DNA of 64,000 nt. Source: Clostridiales bacterium Firm_16 (lineage in GTDB: Bacteria > Bacillota > Clostridia > Saccharofermentanales > Saccharofermentanaceae). Position numbers and translations under genes: made by a program. The stretch lies in NCBI GenBank assembly GCA_001604185.1, contig LVAV01000002.1:1-64000 (forward strand). Reading direction: 5' to 3'. Of this stretch, positions 56,632-64,000 are shown one piece after another. Position 1 is the first letter of the stretch, and every line of letters starts with the position of its first letter. The notes beneath the pieces are model-generated. The model was not told the origin of the DNA and did no database searches. It worked only from the letters and a program-made list of their open reading frames with translations.

Positions 56632-57324
56632 ATGAGAAAAATCGGATTGGTAGGCGGGACAGGTCCCGAGTCTACCGTGATGTACTATAAGAAACTTAAC
56701 GAGGAGATCGACCGGCTGACGGCGGAGAAGGCCATGCCGGATATTGCTATCGAAAGTGTCGATTTCCGCCGGGCATGGAACTATGTTACACAAGACGACA
56801 GAGCCGCTCTGACCGACTATTTCGTGGAGAAGATCCAGGCGCTGGCCGCAGGCCGTGCCGAAGTTATCTCCCTGACGGCGGTGACGATGCATCTGGTTTT
56901 CGATGATCTGGTGCAGCGGACGAATCTTCCGCTGGTCAGTATTCCGAAGGTAGTCTGCGATGAAGTGGTTTCGAAGGGGATCCGCAAGATCGGTCTTCTG
57001 GGTACGGTATTCACCATGGAGCAGGATTACATGAAGAAAGATTTCCTTTCTGCCGGCGTGGAGGTGATCGTTCCGAAGGAAGAGGAGCGGTCCTTGATCG
57101 GTCAAAGGATCTACGAGGAGCTGGAGAAGGGAATCGTTAAGGAGTCCACTTTGCAGGAACTTCAGGCCATCATCGAGCGCATGAAGAGAGAAGACGGCAT
57201 CGAAGGCGTGATCCTTGGATGCACGGAGTTACCGCTGATACTCAATTCAGGAAACTGTCCCGTAAGTTGTTTTGACGCGGTAGAGATCCATATCAGAAAA
57301 CTCATTGAACTTTCCATGGAGTGA
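56632..57324 (+). CDS. Aspartate/glutamate racemase-family protein
   Basis: 230 residues. GLVGGTGPESTVMYYKKLNEEI is the RacX/YgeA-type start, and GVILGCTELPLI holds the second catalytic Cys. The first active-site Cys, usually in a CNTxH motif, is replaced: here the block reads SLTAVTMH with Ala or Thr. E. coli EcL-DER (YgeA) also has Thr in place of that Cys and is specific for L-isomers, so activity may be one-directional. AAAGGA upstream. Confidence 0.86.
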   Translation: MRKIGLVGGTGPESTVMYYKKLNEEIDRLTAEKAMPDIAIESVDFRRAWNYVTQDDRAALTDYFVEKIQALAAGRAEVISLTAVTMHLVFDDLVQRTNLPLVSIPKVVCDEVVSKGIRKIGLLGTVFTMEQDYMKKDFLSAGVEVIVPKEEERSLIGQRIYEELEKGIVKESTLQELQAIIERMKREDGIEGVILGCTELPLILNSGNCPVSCFDAVEIHIRKLIELSME

Positions 57325-57331
57325 AGACAGT

Positions 57332-57832
57332 ATGGCGGATAAAGCTTTATATATCCTTGCAGGATACGATGACGACACGGAGGCCCGGCTGGCGGGGATC
57401 CAGAATAAGCTCTACGAGAAGGGCTTCTCCGGCGTGCATACCAAGAATATTCCTCAACACACGACGCTGGGTTCTTTTCCGACGGAGAAGGAGCAGGAAC
57501 TGGTCGATATGCTCCGGGACCTGGCCGCGAAGACGGAAGCCTTCGATGTTACATTCAGTCATGTTGGAATTTTCGGCGGTTCGAAGGTCTTGTTCGTAGC
57601 GCCGGATGCGACGCAAAAACTCCTGGAACTGAAGGAGTGCTTCGGGGACAGCTTCGGCTGGGCACCTCATACCACGATGCTGATCGATGAGCCGGAGACG
57701 ATCCTGCAGGCCTTGCCGACTGTGCTGGAGAACTTCACTTCTTTCGGTGGCAAGGTTGCTTATCTACATTTATACGAGTTCTGGCCGACCCGGCATATCC
57801 TGACTGTGAAGCTTGGTGAGAGCGGGAAATGA
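57332..57832 (+). CDS. 2H phosphoesterase-like protein
   Basis: 166 residues. Two HxT motifs, QHTTLGSF (about 42-49) and PHTTMLID (about 111-118), are the paired catalytic sites of the 2H (LigT/CPDase) superfamily that opens 2',3'-cyclic phosphates. Substrate may be RNA ends or a cyclic nucleotide. It lies 7 bases after the racemase gene and is the last gene before the signalling operon, so a link with cyclic nucleotides is possible but unproven. Confidence 0.78.
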   Translation: MADKALYILAGYDDDTEARLAGIQNKLYEKGFSGVHTKNIPQHTTLGSFPTEKEQELVDMLRDLAAKTEAFDVTFSHVGIFGGSKVLFVAPDATQKLLELKECFGDSFGWAPHTTMLIDEPETILQALPTVLENFTSFGGKVAYLHLYEFWPTRHILTVKLGESGK

Positions 57833-57852
57833 GCCCTCTTCGATGATTTCGA

Positions 57853-57872
57853 AGTCTCCTTCAGCGGAGGCT
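57853..57872 (+). terminator. Weak hairpin downstream of the 2H phosphoesterase
   Basis: AGTCTCC (57853-57859) pairs with GGAGGCT (57866-57872) with one G-U; two outer pairs extend it. No T tract follows, so termination efficiency is doubtful. Confidence 0.3.
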
Positions 57873-57912
57873 TTCGGAATCCGCTATTTATAAAATCGCT
57901 CAAATATTATAC

Positions 57913-57927
57913 AATGACAGTGTCATT
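57913..57927. promoter_or_regulatory. Palindrome over the start of the FecR operon
   Basis: AATGACA-G-TGTCATT is a perfect 15-base odd palindrome that overlaps a TACAAT -10 box (57910-57915), 28 bases before the FecR-domain start. It carries the same ATGACA and TGTCAT half-sites as the WYL operator at 32744, at closer spacing. Confidence 0.55.
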
Positions 57928-57954
57928 TCTGGGGCGAGGGAAAAGTGTGCGCAT

Positions 57955-59628
57955 ATGGTGCTGTTAGATAAATTCAAGGGTTTGACCACGAAGAGTAAGA
58001 TCATTCTTTCGAGTGCGGTCTTGATCGTTATTGCGGCCATAATTGTGCTCTGTTACCTGTTTTTCGGTGGCGGTTACTATGCCACGACCATGAGACTTCT
58101 CCGAGTAGAAGGTACTGTTAATATCGAAGATTCCAAGGGCAATGCGAAGCCTGTAGTCAATAATACCCGTTTCCAGACAGGCGATGCGCTGAACACCGGT
58201 TCCGACGGACTGGCTTCGGTGGGACTGGATGATACCAAGATCGTCACTTTGCAGAATGACAGCCGTGCGGAATTCATCAAGAAGAGAAAGAAACTGGAAC
58301 TTAAGCTCACCAAGGGTGCGCTGTTCTTCGAAGTAATGGAGCACCTGAAGGACGACGAGACTTTCGAGATCAAGACGTCCACCATGACTGCCGGCATCCG
58401 TGGAACTTCCGGATATATTTTCTACGATGATGACGGAAGAGTCGCGCTGGTGGTTACCGATGGCGTGGTCCATGTTGTTGCGAATAACCCGGAAACGAAA
58501 GAAATCAAAGAGACGGACGTGTACGCGGGCCAGAAGGTCAAGGTCTATCTGTATTCGGACAGAGAGACCGATACCGTAGATTTCTTCCTGGAGAGCCTGA
58601 AGGAAGACGAGATCCCGGCATTCTCGCTGAAGATGCTGGCGGATAACAGTGCGCTTCTGGATAAGGTCTGCGCGGATACGGGCTGGAGCAAGGAGAAGAT
58701 CCTTGGACTGGTTTCCGATCTGCTGGATCCGAATCACGGTGGCGAGACCGAACTGACACCTACACCTACGCTTACACCGACGCCGTCGCTTTCTCCGACA
58801 CCTACGGTAACGCCGGAACCGACTCCGACGTTGACGCCTGAGCCTACGACCGAGCCGACGCCTTCGACGACGCCGACTCCGACTTCGAAGAAGGATCCGA
58901 CCCCTACGTCGCAGACGACACCTACACCAACTCCGGAGACAACATCGACACCTACGCCGACCTTGACTCCGACACCTACACCTGCGTCTACTCTGACGCC
59001 AACGCCAACGTTGACCCCGACGCCTACACTGACGTCGACTCCAACACCTACACCGACGTCCACTCCGACACCTACACCGACGTCCACTCCGACGCCTACC
59101 CCGACGTCCACCCCGACGCCTACGCCGACGTCCACCCCGACGCCTACGCCGACGTCCACCCCGACGCCGACACCGACGTCCACTCCAACGCCGACACCGA
59201 CGTCCACACCAACGCCGACACCGACGTCCACACCGACGCCGACACCGACGTCCACTCCGACGCCTACGCCAACGTCGACACCAACGCCTACACCGACGTC
59301 GACCCCGACACCTACACCAACGTCGACACCTACACCAACGTCGACACCTACACCGACATCGACACCTACACCATCAACGTCTCCGACACCGACACCGAAT
59401 CCGATCCCGAACGAGGAGGAGATCCCGGAAGGCTTCGGAGAAAGGATCGAGTGGAACGAAGAGGAACTGGTCTTCATCCTGTGGGGAATGACTGAGGATG
59501 AGGAAGAGATGTACATCGGCTATGTTGACGGAGAGTGGATCGAACTCACCTGTACTGTCGACGAAGACTATACGGAGACATTTACTTATGTCAAGGATGG
59601 GAAGACTATCGTTTATTATGTAAGATAG
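57955..59628 (+). CDS. FecR-domain membrane protein with long Pro/Thr repeat linker
   Basis: 557 residues. One TM helix (about 17-38) then an extracytoplasmic FecR domain (about 48-190: [33 protein letters not shown]... and [21 protein letters not shown]). From about 262 to 480 a Thr/Pro-rich linker contains roughly twelve STPTPTPT octapeptides, and an acidic C-terminal domain of 75 residues ends it ([26 protein letters not shown]). FecR domains usually signal to sigma factors; no sigma gene is here. The cyclase starts 14 bases downstream. GAGGGAAAAG precedes the ATG. Confidence 0.85.
   Translation: MVLLDKFKGLTTKSKIILSSAVLIVIAAIIVLCYLFFGGGYYATTMRLLRVEGTVNIEDSKGNAKPVVNNTRFQTGDALNTGSDGLASVGLDDTKIVTLQNDSRAEFIKKRKKLELKLTKGALFFEVMEHLKDDETFEIKTSTMTAGIRGTSGYIFYDDDGRVALVVTDGVVHVVANNPETKEIKETDVYAGQKVKVYLYSDRETDTVDFFLESLKEDEIPAFSLKMLADNSALLDKVCADTGWSKEKILGLVSDLLDPNHGGETELTPTPTLTPTPSLSPTPTVTPEPTPTLTPEPTTEPTPSTTPTPTSKKDPTPTSQTTPTPTPETTSTPTPTLTPTPTPASTLTPTPTLTPTPTLTSTPTPTPTSTPTPTPTSTPTPTPTSTPTPTPTSTPTPTPTSTPTPTPTSTPTPTPTSTPTPTPTSTPTPTPTSTPTPTPTSTPTPTPTSTPTPTPTSTPTPTSTPTPTSTPTPSTSPTPTPNPIPNEEEIPEGFGERIEWNEEELVFILWGMTEDEEEMYIGYVDGEWIELTCTVDEDYTETFTYVKDGKTIVYYVR
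58740..59400 (+). repeat. 24-bp minisatellite within the FecR-domain gene
   Basis: The core 59034-59330 holds about twelve tandem 24-base units coding STPTPTPT, with shorter variants at both ends. Units differ mainly at third positions (ACG/ACA/ACC/ACT), so the array is old or under selection for protein. Slippage could change linker length between strains. Confidence 0.85.
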
Positions 59629-59642
59629 CGGGATGAAGGCGG

Positions 59643-61439
59643 ATGAATGAGAGAAACAAGAACCTGTTATTTTCACTGGTGGGCGCCCTGATCGTCACGT
59701 TATTGTGCGGGAAAGGTATGTTCCAGAGCCTGGATATGGGATTTCAGGACTATCTTTTTCAATCCGCGATCTATGTTCCCGGAGATATTTACATTATAGG
59801 TATCACTGACGATGACCTGCGGGAACTGGGCCCGTATAACAGCTGGGACCGGAACGTCATGGCCTCTGCGCTGGAAATGCTGGCTGTAGATCCGCACAGA
59901 CTCCCGGCCGTGGTGGCTGTGGACGGTGTATATTCAGGCAATACCGATCCGGAGTCGGATGCCAGACTGGTCGCCGCTGCAGATAAACTCGGTAATGTGA
60001 TCGCCGCGACCAGTGCCAAGATCGATATCCAGAGAACTTTTGGCAAGAACTCAGTCCTGGTGGACCATTACGCGATACTCAATTACGAAGAACCCTACGA
60101 TGCGTTGAAGGCAGTCACGACCCAGGGACATATCAATGTCATGTACGATGACGACGGTGTACTGCGGCACGGCATACTGTATGTGGAACCTTCGGGACAG
60201 CGCGTATATTCCATCGCTTACGAAGCTGCGAAGATGTATGCCGAGAAGAACGGTATGACGATCACTGAACCACCGGTGAATTCCCGAGGTCAGTACTTCG
60301 TTTCTTTCTCCGCCAGACCGGACGGTTTCTATGACGGTGCTTCGCTTAATCAGTTGATCAAGGGGGAGATCGACCCTTCCTGCTATGCCGGGAAACTGGT
60401 TCTCATCGGGCCTTATGCAGTAGGATTGGCAGATGCCTATACCACGGCCATCGCTCACTCGGTCATGATGCAGGGCGTCGAATTCCACGCTAATGTGATC
60501 CAGCAGATCCTCGACGGAAACTACAAGCGGGAAGTGCCGGATTTCGTGCAGCTCCTGGTCACGGGTCTGGTTTCTTTCGCCTTTTTCTTTTTCTGCAATA
60601 ACCGGCGTCTTCTGATCTCGGTACCACTGCTGGTGGTCTTTGAAGGACTGAGCATCGTCGGATCCCTGATGCTTTATTCTTCCGGATGGATCACCCATGC
60701 GCTGTGGATCCCGGCGAGTGTTTTCCTGCTGTTTATCGTTGCGGTAGCTACGAATTATATCCGCGCATCTATTGCAAGACAGAATGTCACGAAGACTTTC
60801 GAGAGATATGTAGCGCCGAATATCGTCGGCGAGATCCTGAAGGAAGGAACAGACAGCCTGAAACTGGGAGGCAAACTCTGTGATATCGCTGTGCTCTTCG
60901 TGGATATCCGCGGATTCACCACGATGTCTGAGCGATTGTCTCCGGAGGAAGTCGTGCATATCCTGAATCAGTACCTTTCCATGACCAGTACCTGTATCGA
61001 GAATAATAAGGGTACACTGGATAAATTCGTAGGAGACGCGACCATGGCATTCTGGGGCGCACCGCTTCCGGAGGAAGACTCGGTGTACCTGGCGGCCAAG
61101 ACGGCTCTGGATATCGTCGAAGGCGCGAAGGCCCTGTCGGCGAAACTGAAAGAAGAGATCAACGAGGAACTTAACGTCGGTGTCGGAATCCACTATGGTC
61201 CGGCGGTTGTCGGCAACATGGGATCCCTGAAACATATGGACTACACGGCCATCGGAGATACGGTCAACACCGCGGCAAGACTGGAGTCCAACGCTCCCGG
61301 CGGCACGGTCTATATCAGCCGCGCCGTGGCTGAAGAGCTGAAGGGACGTATGCGATTCACCTCTCTCGGTGACTCCATCAAGCTGAAGGGCAAGGCCGAC
61401 GGATTTGAAGTGCTCAAGCTGGAAGGCAAGGAGGAATAA
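59643..61439 (+). CDS. CHASE2-domain adenylate cyclase (class III)
   Basis: 598 residues. First TM (about 8-25), then an extracytoplasmic CHASE2 sensor (about 35-300), three TM helices (302-380) and a class III cyclase domain. Catalytic residues are present: metal Asp in VLFVDIRGFTT (about 419) and KFVGDATMAF (about 463), and AIGDTVNTAARLE with Asn/Arg. The adenine-selecting pair is Lys (LDKFVGD) and Asp (IGDTVN), so ATP is the likely substrate. cAMP synthesis is unusual in Clostridia. It is coupled to the MBL-GAF-GGDEF gene by a 3-base gap. Confidence 0.9.
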   Translation: MNERNKNLLFSLVGALIVTLLCGKGMFQSLDMGFQDYLFQSAIYVPGDIYIIGITDDDLRELGPYNSWDRNVMASALEMLAVDPHRLPAVVAVDGVYSGNTDPESDARLVAAADKLGNVIAATSAKIDIQRTFGKNSVLVDHYAILNYEEPYDALKAVTTQGHINVMYDDDGVLRHGILYVEPSGQRVYSIAYEAAKMYAEKNGMTITEPPVNSRGQYFVSFSARPDGFYDGASLNQLIKGEIDPSCYAGKLVLIGPYAVGLADAYTTAIAHSVMMQGVEFHANVIQQILDGNYKREVPDFVQLLVTGLVSFAFFFFCNNRRLLISVPLLVVFEGLSIVGSLMLYSSGWITHALWIPASVFLLFIVAVATNYIRASIARQNVTKTFERYVAPNIVGEILKEGTDSLKLGGKLCDIAVLFVDIRGFTTMSERLSPEEVVHILNQYLSMTSTCIENNKGTLDKFVGDATMAFWGAPLPEEDSVYLAAKTALDIVEGAKALSAKLKEEINEELNVGVGIHYGPAVVGNMGSLKHMDYTAIGDTVNTAARLESNAPGGTVYISRAVAEELKGRMRFTSLGDSIKLKGKADGFEVLKLEGKEE

Positions 61440-61442
61440 AAC

Positions 61443-63149
61443 ATGCTTCGTTTTCTGGGAAGAGGTTCTGCTTTCGCCCAAGAACATAACAGTGCATATT
61501 TTGAAGCGGACAACGAGTTGGTCCTGATCGACTGCCCCATGAGTTCTTTTGCCAAGTTAAAGGCAAAAGCTCTCGCCTCATTTAGTCATGTCTATGTTCT
61601 GATCACCCACACCCATGGGGATCACAGTGGCGGCATCGGGATGCTCATCGATTATATCTTCTTCGTCGTTAAGGTCCGGGTCACCATTGTGGCGCCGTCC
61701 AAAGAAGTCTGCGACGATCTTCGGTATTTTCTGAAGAATATAGAAGGATGCAACGATGCCTGGTATGAACTGGTCGAAGCAAAGGATCTGGACAAGCCGT
61801 GGCTCTCGGAGGTGATCCCGACCACGCATACCGAAGAACTGGCCGGCAAATGCTTCGGATATTCCTTGCAGATCGAGGACCGGAAGGTGATCTACACCGG
61901 TGATACCAACACCATGGAGCCTTTCGAGAAACATCTCACGGAGGGGACGGCCCTCTATATGGAGATCGCATCCATGAAGACCGACGTGCATCTCTTCTGC
62001 GAAGAGGTGCGGGAGAAAGTCATAGATTACGTGGCAAAGGGCGTGCAGGTTTTCCTCATGCATATGGATAACGAAGAGAAGATAGAAGCAATCATGAAAG
62101 GAACCGGAGCCGTGAAGGCGCCGCTGGATGAGGTGGATATGGAAGACAATGGAAAAATGCTGAACGACATTTTCGGAATCACGGACAGTCTTTATAAGGA
62201 TATGTGCATGAGCGACCACAAGGACCATGCACTGCTTTTCTCCTATCTGACCGAGCTTGCCAAGATCATCGTCAACGCGGACCGGGCCAGCTTCTGGAAG
62301 TGGGATAAGAGAAAGGGCGAACTCTGGACGATGTCCGCCACAGGAGTGGATAAGATCGTCATCCCGGACAGCACCGGTCTGGTGGGCAAGTCCTTGAGAA
62401 ACCGAAAGACCGTGATCACCAACGATCCCTATTCCGATCCGGACTTTAACCGTGAGGTCGATAAGAAGACCGGTTATGTGACCAAATCGGTCCTGGTGCT
62501 GCCGGTAGCAGATATTAACGGAAGTTTTATCGGAGCCCTGCAGCTGGTGAACAAGAACGATGATAAGGGTTTCGATGAAGTGGAAGATACCCGTAAGCTG
62601 TCCCTGGCCGCGCTGGTATGCGGTATTGCGCTGGAGTCGGAGACTTTCCTGGAAGAATCGCATCACGATAAGCTCACGGGACTGAAGAACAGAATGGGTT
62701 TCTATTTCGACTTCGGAGGCAAGTTCAAGGAATATCTTATTCCGGATTCCGGAAAAACCATGTCGGTCTTCATCTGCGATATCGATAAGTTTAAGCGCGT
62801 CAACGATACCTACGGCCATAACGCAGGAGACGACGTTCTGGCGTTCGCATCCCATCTCATTGAGTCAGCCTGTGGCGAGAAGGACAGCGTCTACAGATGG
62901 GGCGGAGAGGAGTTCGTTATGGTCATGCGGGATACAGATCTGGCCGGTGCCGCGGAGAAGGCGGAAGCCGTTCGGGTCAAGCTTATGGAATCCGATATCG
63001 ATGCAGACGGCACCATTATCCGCTGTACGATGAGCTTCGGCTGTGCACTCTTCGATCCGGAGAAGACCATCGAGGAGAATATCAGTATCGCGGACGGCCG
63101 GCTCTATACAGCCAAGGAGACAGGAAGAAACCGAGTCTGCTTCTCGTAA
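61443..63149 (+). CDS. Metallo-beta-lactamase fold - GAF - GGDEF fusion protein
   Basis: 568 residues. The N-terminal 225 residues are an RNase Z-like MBL domain: HTHGDHSGG (56-64), THTEE, YTGDTNT and LMHMD supply the metal ligands. A GAF domain (about 255-405) follows, and a GGDEF domain ends it: HHDKLTGLKNR, CDIDKFKRVNDTYGHNAGDD and GGEEF near 488 (an active variant). It should make c-di-GMP and hydrolyse a phosphoester or ester; MBL phosphodiesterases include cAMP-degrading types, which would suit the neighbouring cyclase. GGAGGAATAAAAC precedes the ATG. Confidence 0.9.
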   Translation: MLRFLGRGSAFAQEHNSAYFEADNELVLIDCPMSSFAKLKAKALASFSHVYVLITHTHGDHSGGIGMLIDYIFFVVKVRVTIVAPSKEVCDDLRYFLKNIEGCNDAWYELVEAKDLDKPWLSEVIPTTHTEELAGKCFGYSLQIEDRKVIYTGDTNTMEPFEKHLTEGTALYMEIASMKTDVHLFCEEVREKVIDYVAKGVQVFLMHMDNEEKIEAIMKGTGAVKAPLDEVDMEDNGKMLNDIFGITDSLYKDMCMSDHKDHALLFSYLTELAKIIVNADRASFWKWDKRKGELWTMSATGVDKIVIPDSTGLVGKSLRNRKTVITNDPYSDPDFNREVDKKTGYVTKSVLVLPVADINGSFIGALQLVNKNDDKGFDEVEDTRKLSLAALVCGIALESETFLEESHHDKLTGLKNRMGFYFDFGGKFKEYLIPDSGKTMSVFICDIDKFKRVNDTYGHNAGDDVLAFASHLIESACGEKDSVYRWGGEEFVMVMRDTDLAGAAEKAEAVRVKLMESDIDADGTIIRCTMSFGCALFDPEKTIEENISIADGRLYTAKETGRNRVCFS

Positions 63150-63263
63150 CGGGTGAAGATGAACTCAACCGGAAGTTGAATCCAGGTCTGCAACTCCCTT
63201 CCGCGGTTATTGTTGCCCCATGGGCACGGAAGGTAAGATAAAAGAAAAACGGAGGTTTTTCCT
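63150..63263 (+). other. Structured leader before the HTH-PurM gene
   Basis: CCTTCCG and CGGAAGG (near 63200 and 63230) enclose a TGCCC-CAT-GGGCA hairpin, and further upstream GTTGAA and CTGCAAC-like complementarity is visible. CGGAGG at 63250 is the ribosome site. The region could be an RNA switch or a terminator-antiterminator; I cannot match it to a known riboswitch class. Confidence 0.35.
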
Positions 63264-64000
63264 ATGCTTGACAGTGCGAAGATCGGACGCTTTATCGTGG
63301 AGAAGAGAAAGAGGCTCGGCCTGACCCAGCAGCAGCTTGCCGACAGACTGAATGTGTCTTTTCAGGCGGTGTCGAAGTGGGAGAACGGCACAACGTTTCC
63401 GAATATCGAGATCCTGAAGGATCTGGCCACCGTGCTGGATGTGTCGGTGGATGAGATACTGGCAGGCAGCGAGAAAGAGGCAGACGGCCTTTCTTACAGC
63501 AAGGCCGGAATCGATATTACCTATACAGATACCATCAAGAAGGAAATGGCGAAGAGCCTGGAGACGAAGGACCGTCGTGTGCTGAACGGTCTGGGACCTT
63601 TTGCTTCCTTATACGATATTAAATTCCCGGAGATCCAGGATCCGGTCCTGGTCCTGAAATCAGAAGAACCTGGTTCCAAGCAGAAACTGGCTATGGAGTA
63701 CGGTTACACGGAATCCATCTGCCATGACATGATCAACCACCTGGTGAACGATATTGTAGTCATGGGTGCAAAACCTCTGGCGGTGCTTGATACTATCGTC
63801 TGCGGTAACGCGGAGAAAGATACCATCAAGACGCTGGTAAAGGGAGTATCGGATGCCTGCCGTGAGAATGAGTGCTCTCTGGTAGGCGGCGAGACCTCCA
63901 TCCAGCCGCTGGTGGTGGATTCCGGTGTCTATGTCCTGACATCCAGTATTGCCGGTATCGTGGAAAGATCGAAGGTCATCGATGGATCCGCGATCCGGGA
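63264..64000 (+). CDS. XRE helix-turn-helix fused to AIR-synthase (PurM)-like domain (partial)
   Basis: The frame runs to the window edge (245 codons seen). Residues 1-70 are a Cro/C1-type HTH: KIGRFIVEKRKRLGLTQQQLADRLNVSFQAVSKWENG. From about 75 on it aligns with AIR synthase/PurM N-domains: SYSKAGIDITYTDTIKKEM, NHLVNDIVVMGAKPLAVLDTI, VKGVSDACRENECSLVGGETS. The ATP-loop DGVGTK is replaced by EEPGSK, so enzyme activity may be lost, and it may act as a ligand-sensing regulator. CGGAGG precedes the ATG. Confidence 0.85.
   Translation, partial: MLDSAKIGRFIVEKRKRLGLTQQQLADRLNVSFQAVSKWENGTTFPNIEILKDLATVLDVSVDEILAGSEKEADGLSYSKAGIDITYTDTIKKEMAKSLETKDRRVLNGLGPFASLYDIKFPEIQDPVLVLKSEEPGSKQKLAMEYGYTESICHDMINHLVNDIVVMGAKPLAVLDTIVCGNAEKDTIKTLVKGVSDACRENECSLVGGETSIQPLVVDSGVYVLTSSIAGIVERSKVIDGSAIR

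Noticed and set aside
59034-59330. CRISPR array
   Set aside because: The 24-base units are tandem with no unique spacers and are in frame within a coding sequence.
58734-59516. Val/Gly repeat protein on the minus strand
   Set aside because: It is the mirror of the Pro/Thr repeat array; such VGVGVD frames are expected from the complementary strand.
60051-62855. Long minus-strand frames opposite the adenylate cyclase and MBL-GAF-GGDEF genes
   Set aside because: Codon-bias shadows of two well-supported genes; no ribosome sites or domains.
1-64000. tRNA or rRNA genes
   Set aside because: No cloverleaf-like TTC-loop boxes or rRNA-like conserved stretches were seen in the intergenic regions.

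Overview
The window reads as a chromosomal segment of a mid-GC anaerobic Firmicute, most likely a Clostridia (Eubacteriales) gut or rumen species. The grounds are strong AGGAGG-type ribosome sites, sigma-A promoters with frequent TGnTATAAT extended -10 boxes, and families typical of Clostridia: an SdpR/SdpI pair, MerR/GyrI and WYL regulators, a DUF5050-like lipoprotein, and a cinnamoyl esterase closely resembling Butyrivibrio Est1E. Almost all genes are on the + strand; the exceptions are at 234-893, 15030-15719, 26426-27064 and 47427-49385. I saw no tRNA, rRNA or CRISPR array, and no gene-free stretch above 300 bases.

Left edge (1-210): the 3' end of a TnpB gene (IS200/IS605 type), followed by palindromes that look like the right end of the element and its reRNA scaffold.

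1-19.1 kb: a dense run of small single-domain enzymes, many overlapping by ATGA or a few bases. It holds eight GNAT acetyltransferases, HD, Nudix, HIT, VOC-like, DinB-like, cupin, PhzF, nucleoside phosphorylase, adenosine deaminase-like, flavin reductase, alpha/beta hydrolase and methyltransferase genes. The same style resumes at 25-36 kb and 49.5-57.8 kb. These genes probably act in small-molecule detoxification, nucleotide clean-up and resistance, but individual substrates cannot be read from sequence.

20-29 kb: a MerR/GyrI regulator behind a textbook 19-bp-spacer promoter, a zinc-ribbon membrane protein, a feruloyl-type esterase, a fused ABC exporter, a membrane diguanylate cyclase, a lipoprotein and a cytoplasmic GH43 enzyme. 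With the GH10-esterase fusion at 47.4-49.4 kb these point to use of feruloylated xylan oligosaccharides.

32.8-38.2 kb: a WYL regulator with a 12-bp-arm operator, DinB, VOC, TfoX-N and P-loop genes, then an sdpRI-like autoregulated pair coupled to a U32-peptidase-like protein. 38.3-44.9 kb is a self-contained module: FtsX-type permease, ABC ATPase, Ntn-hydrolase lipoprotein, OmpR-type regulator and sensor kinase. 45-47.4 kb is an aldo/keto reductase, a MATE exporter and a 34-residue protein ending inside a strong terminator.

53.4-64 kb: a large PPDK-like protein that lacks a recognisable phosphohistidine domain. Next comes the most unusual block, a three-gene signalling unit: a FecR-domain membrane protein with a long Pro/Thr linker, a CHASE2 adenylate cyclase, and a metallo-beta-lactamase-GAF-GGDEF fusion. 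It combines apparent cAMP and c-di-GMP synthesis. The window ends inside an XRE helix-turn-helix fused to an AIR-synthase (PurM)-like domain.
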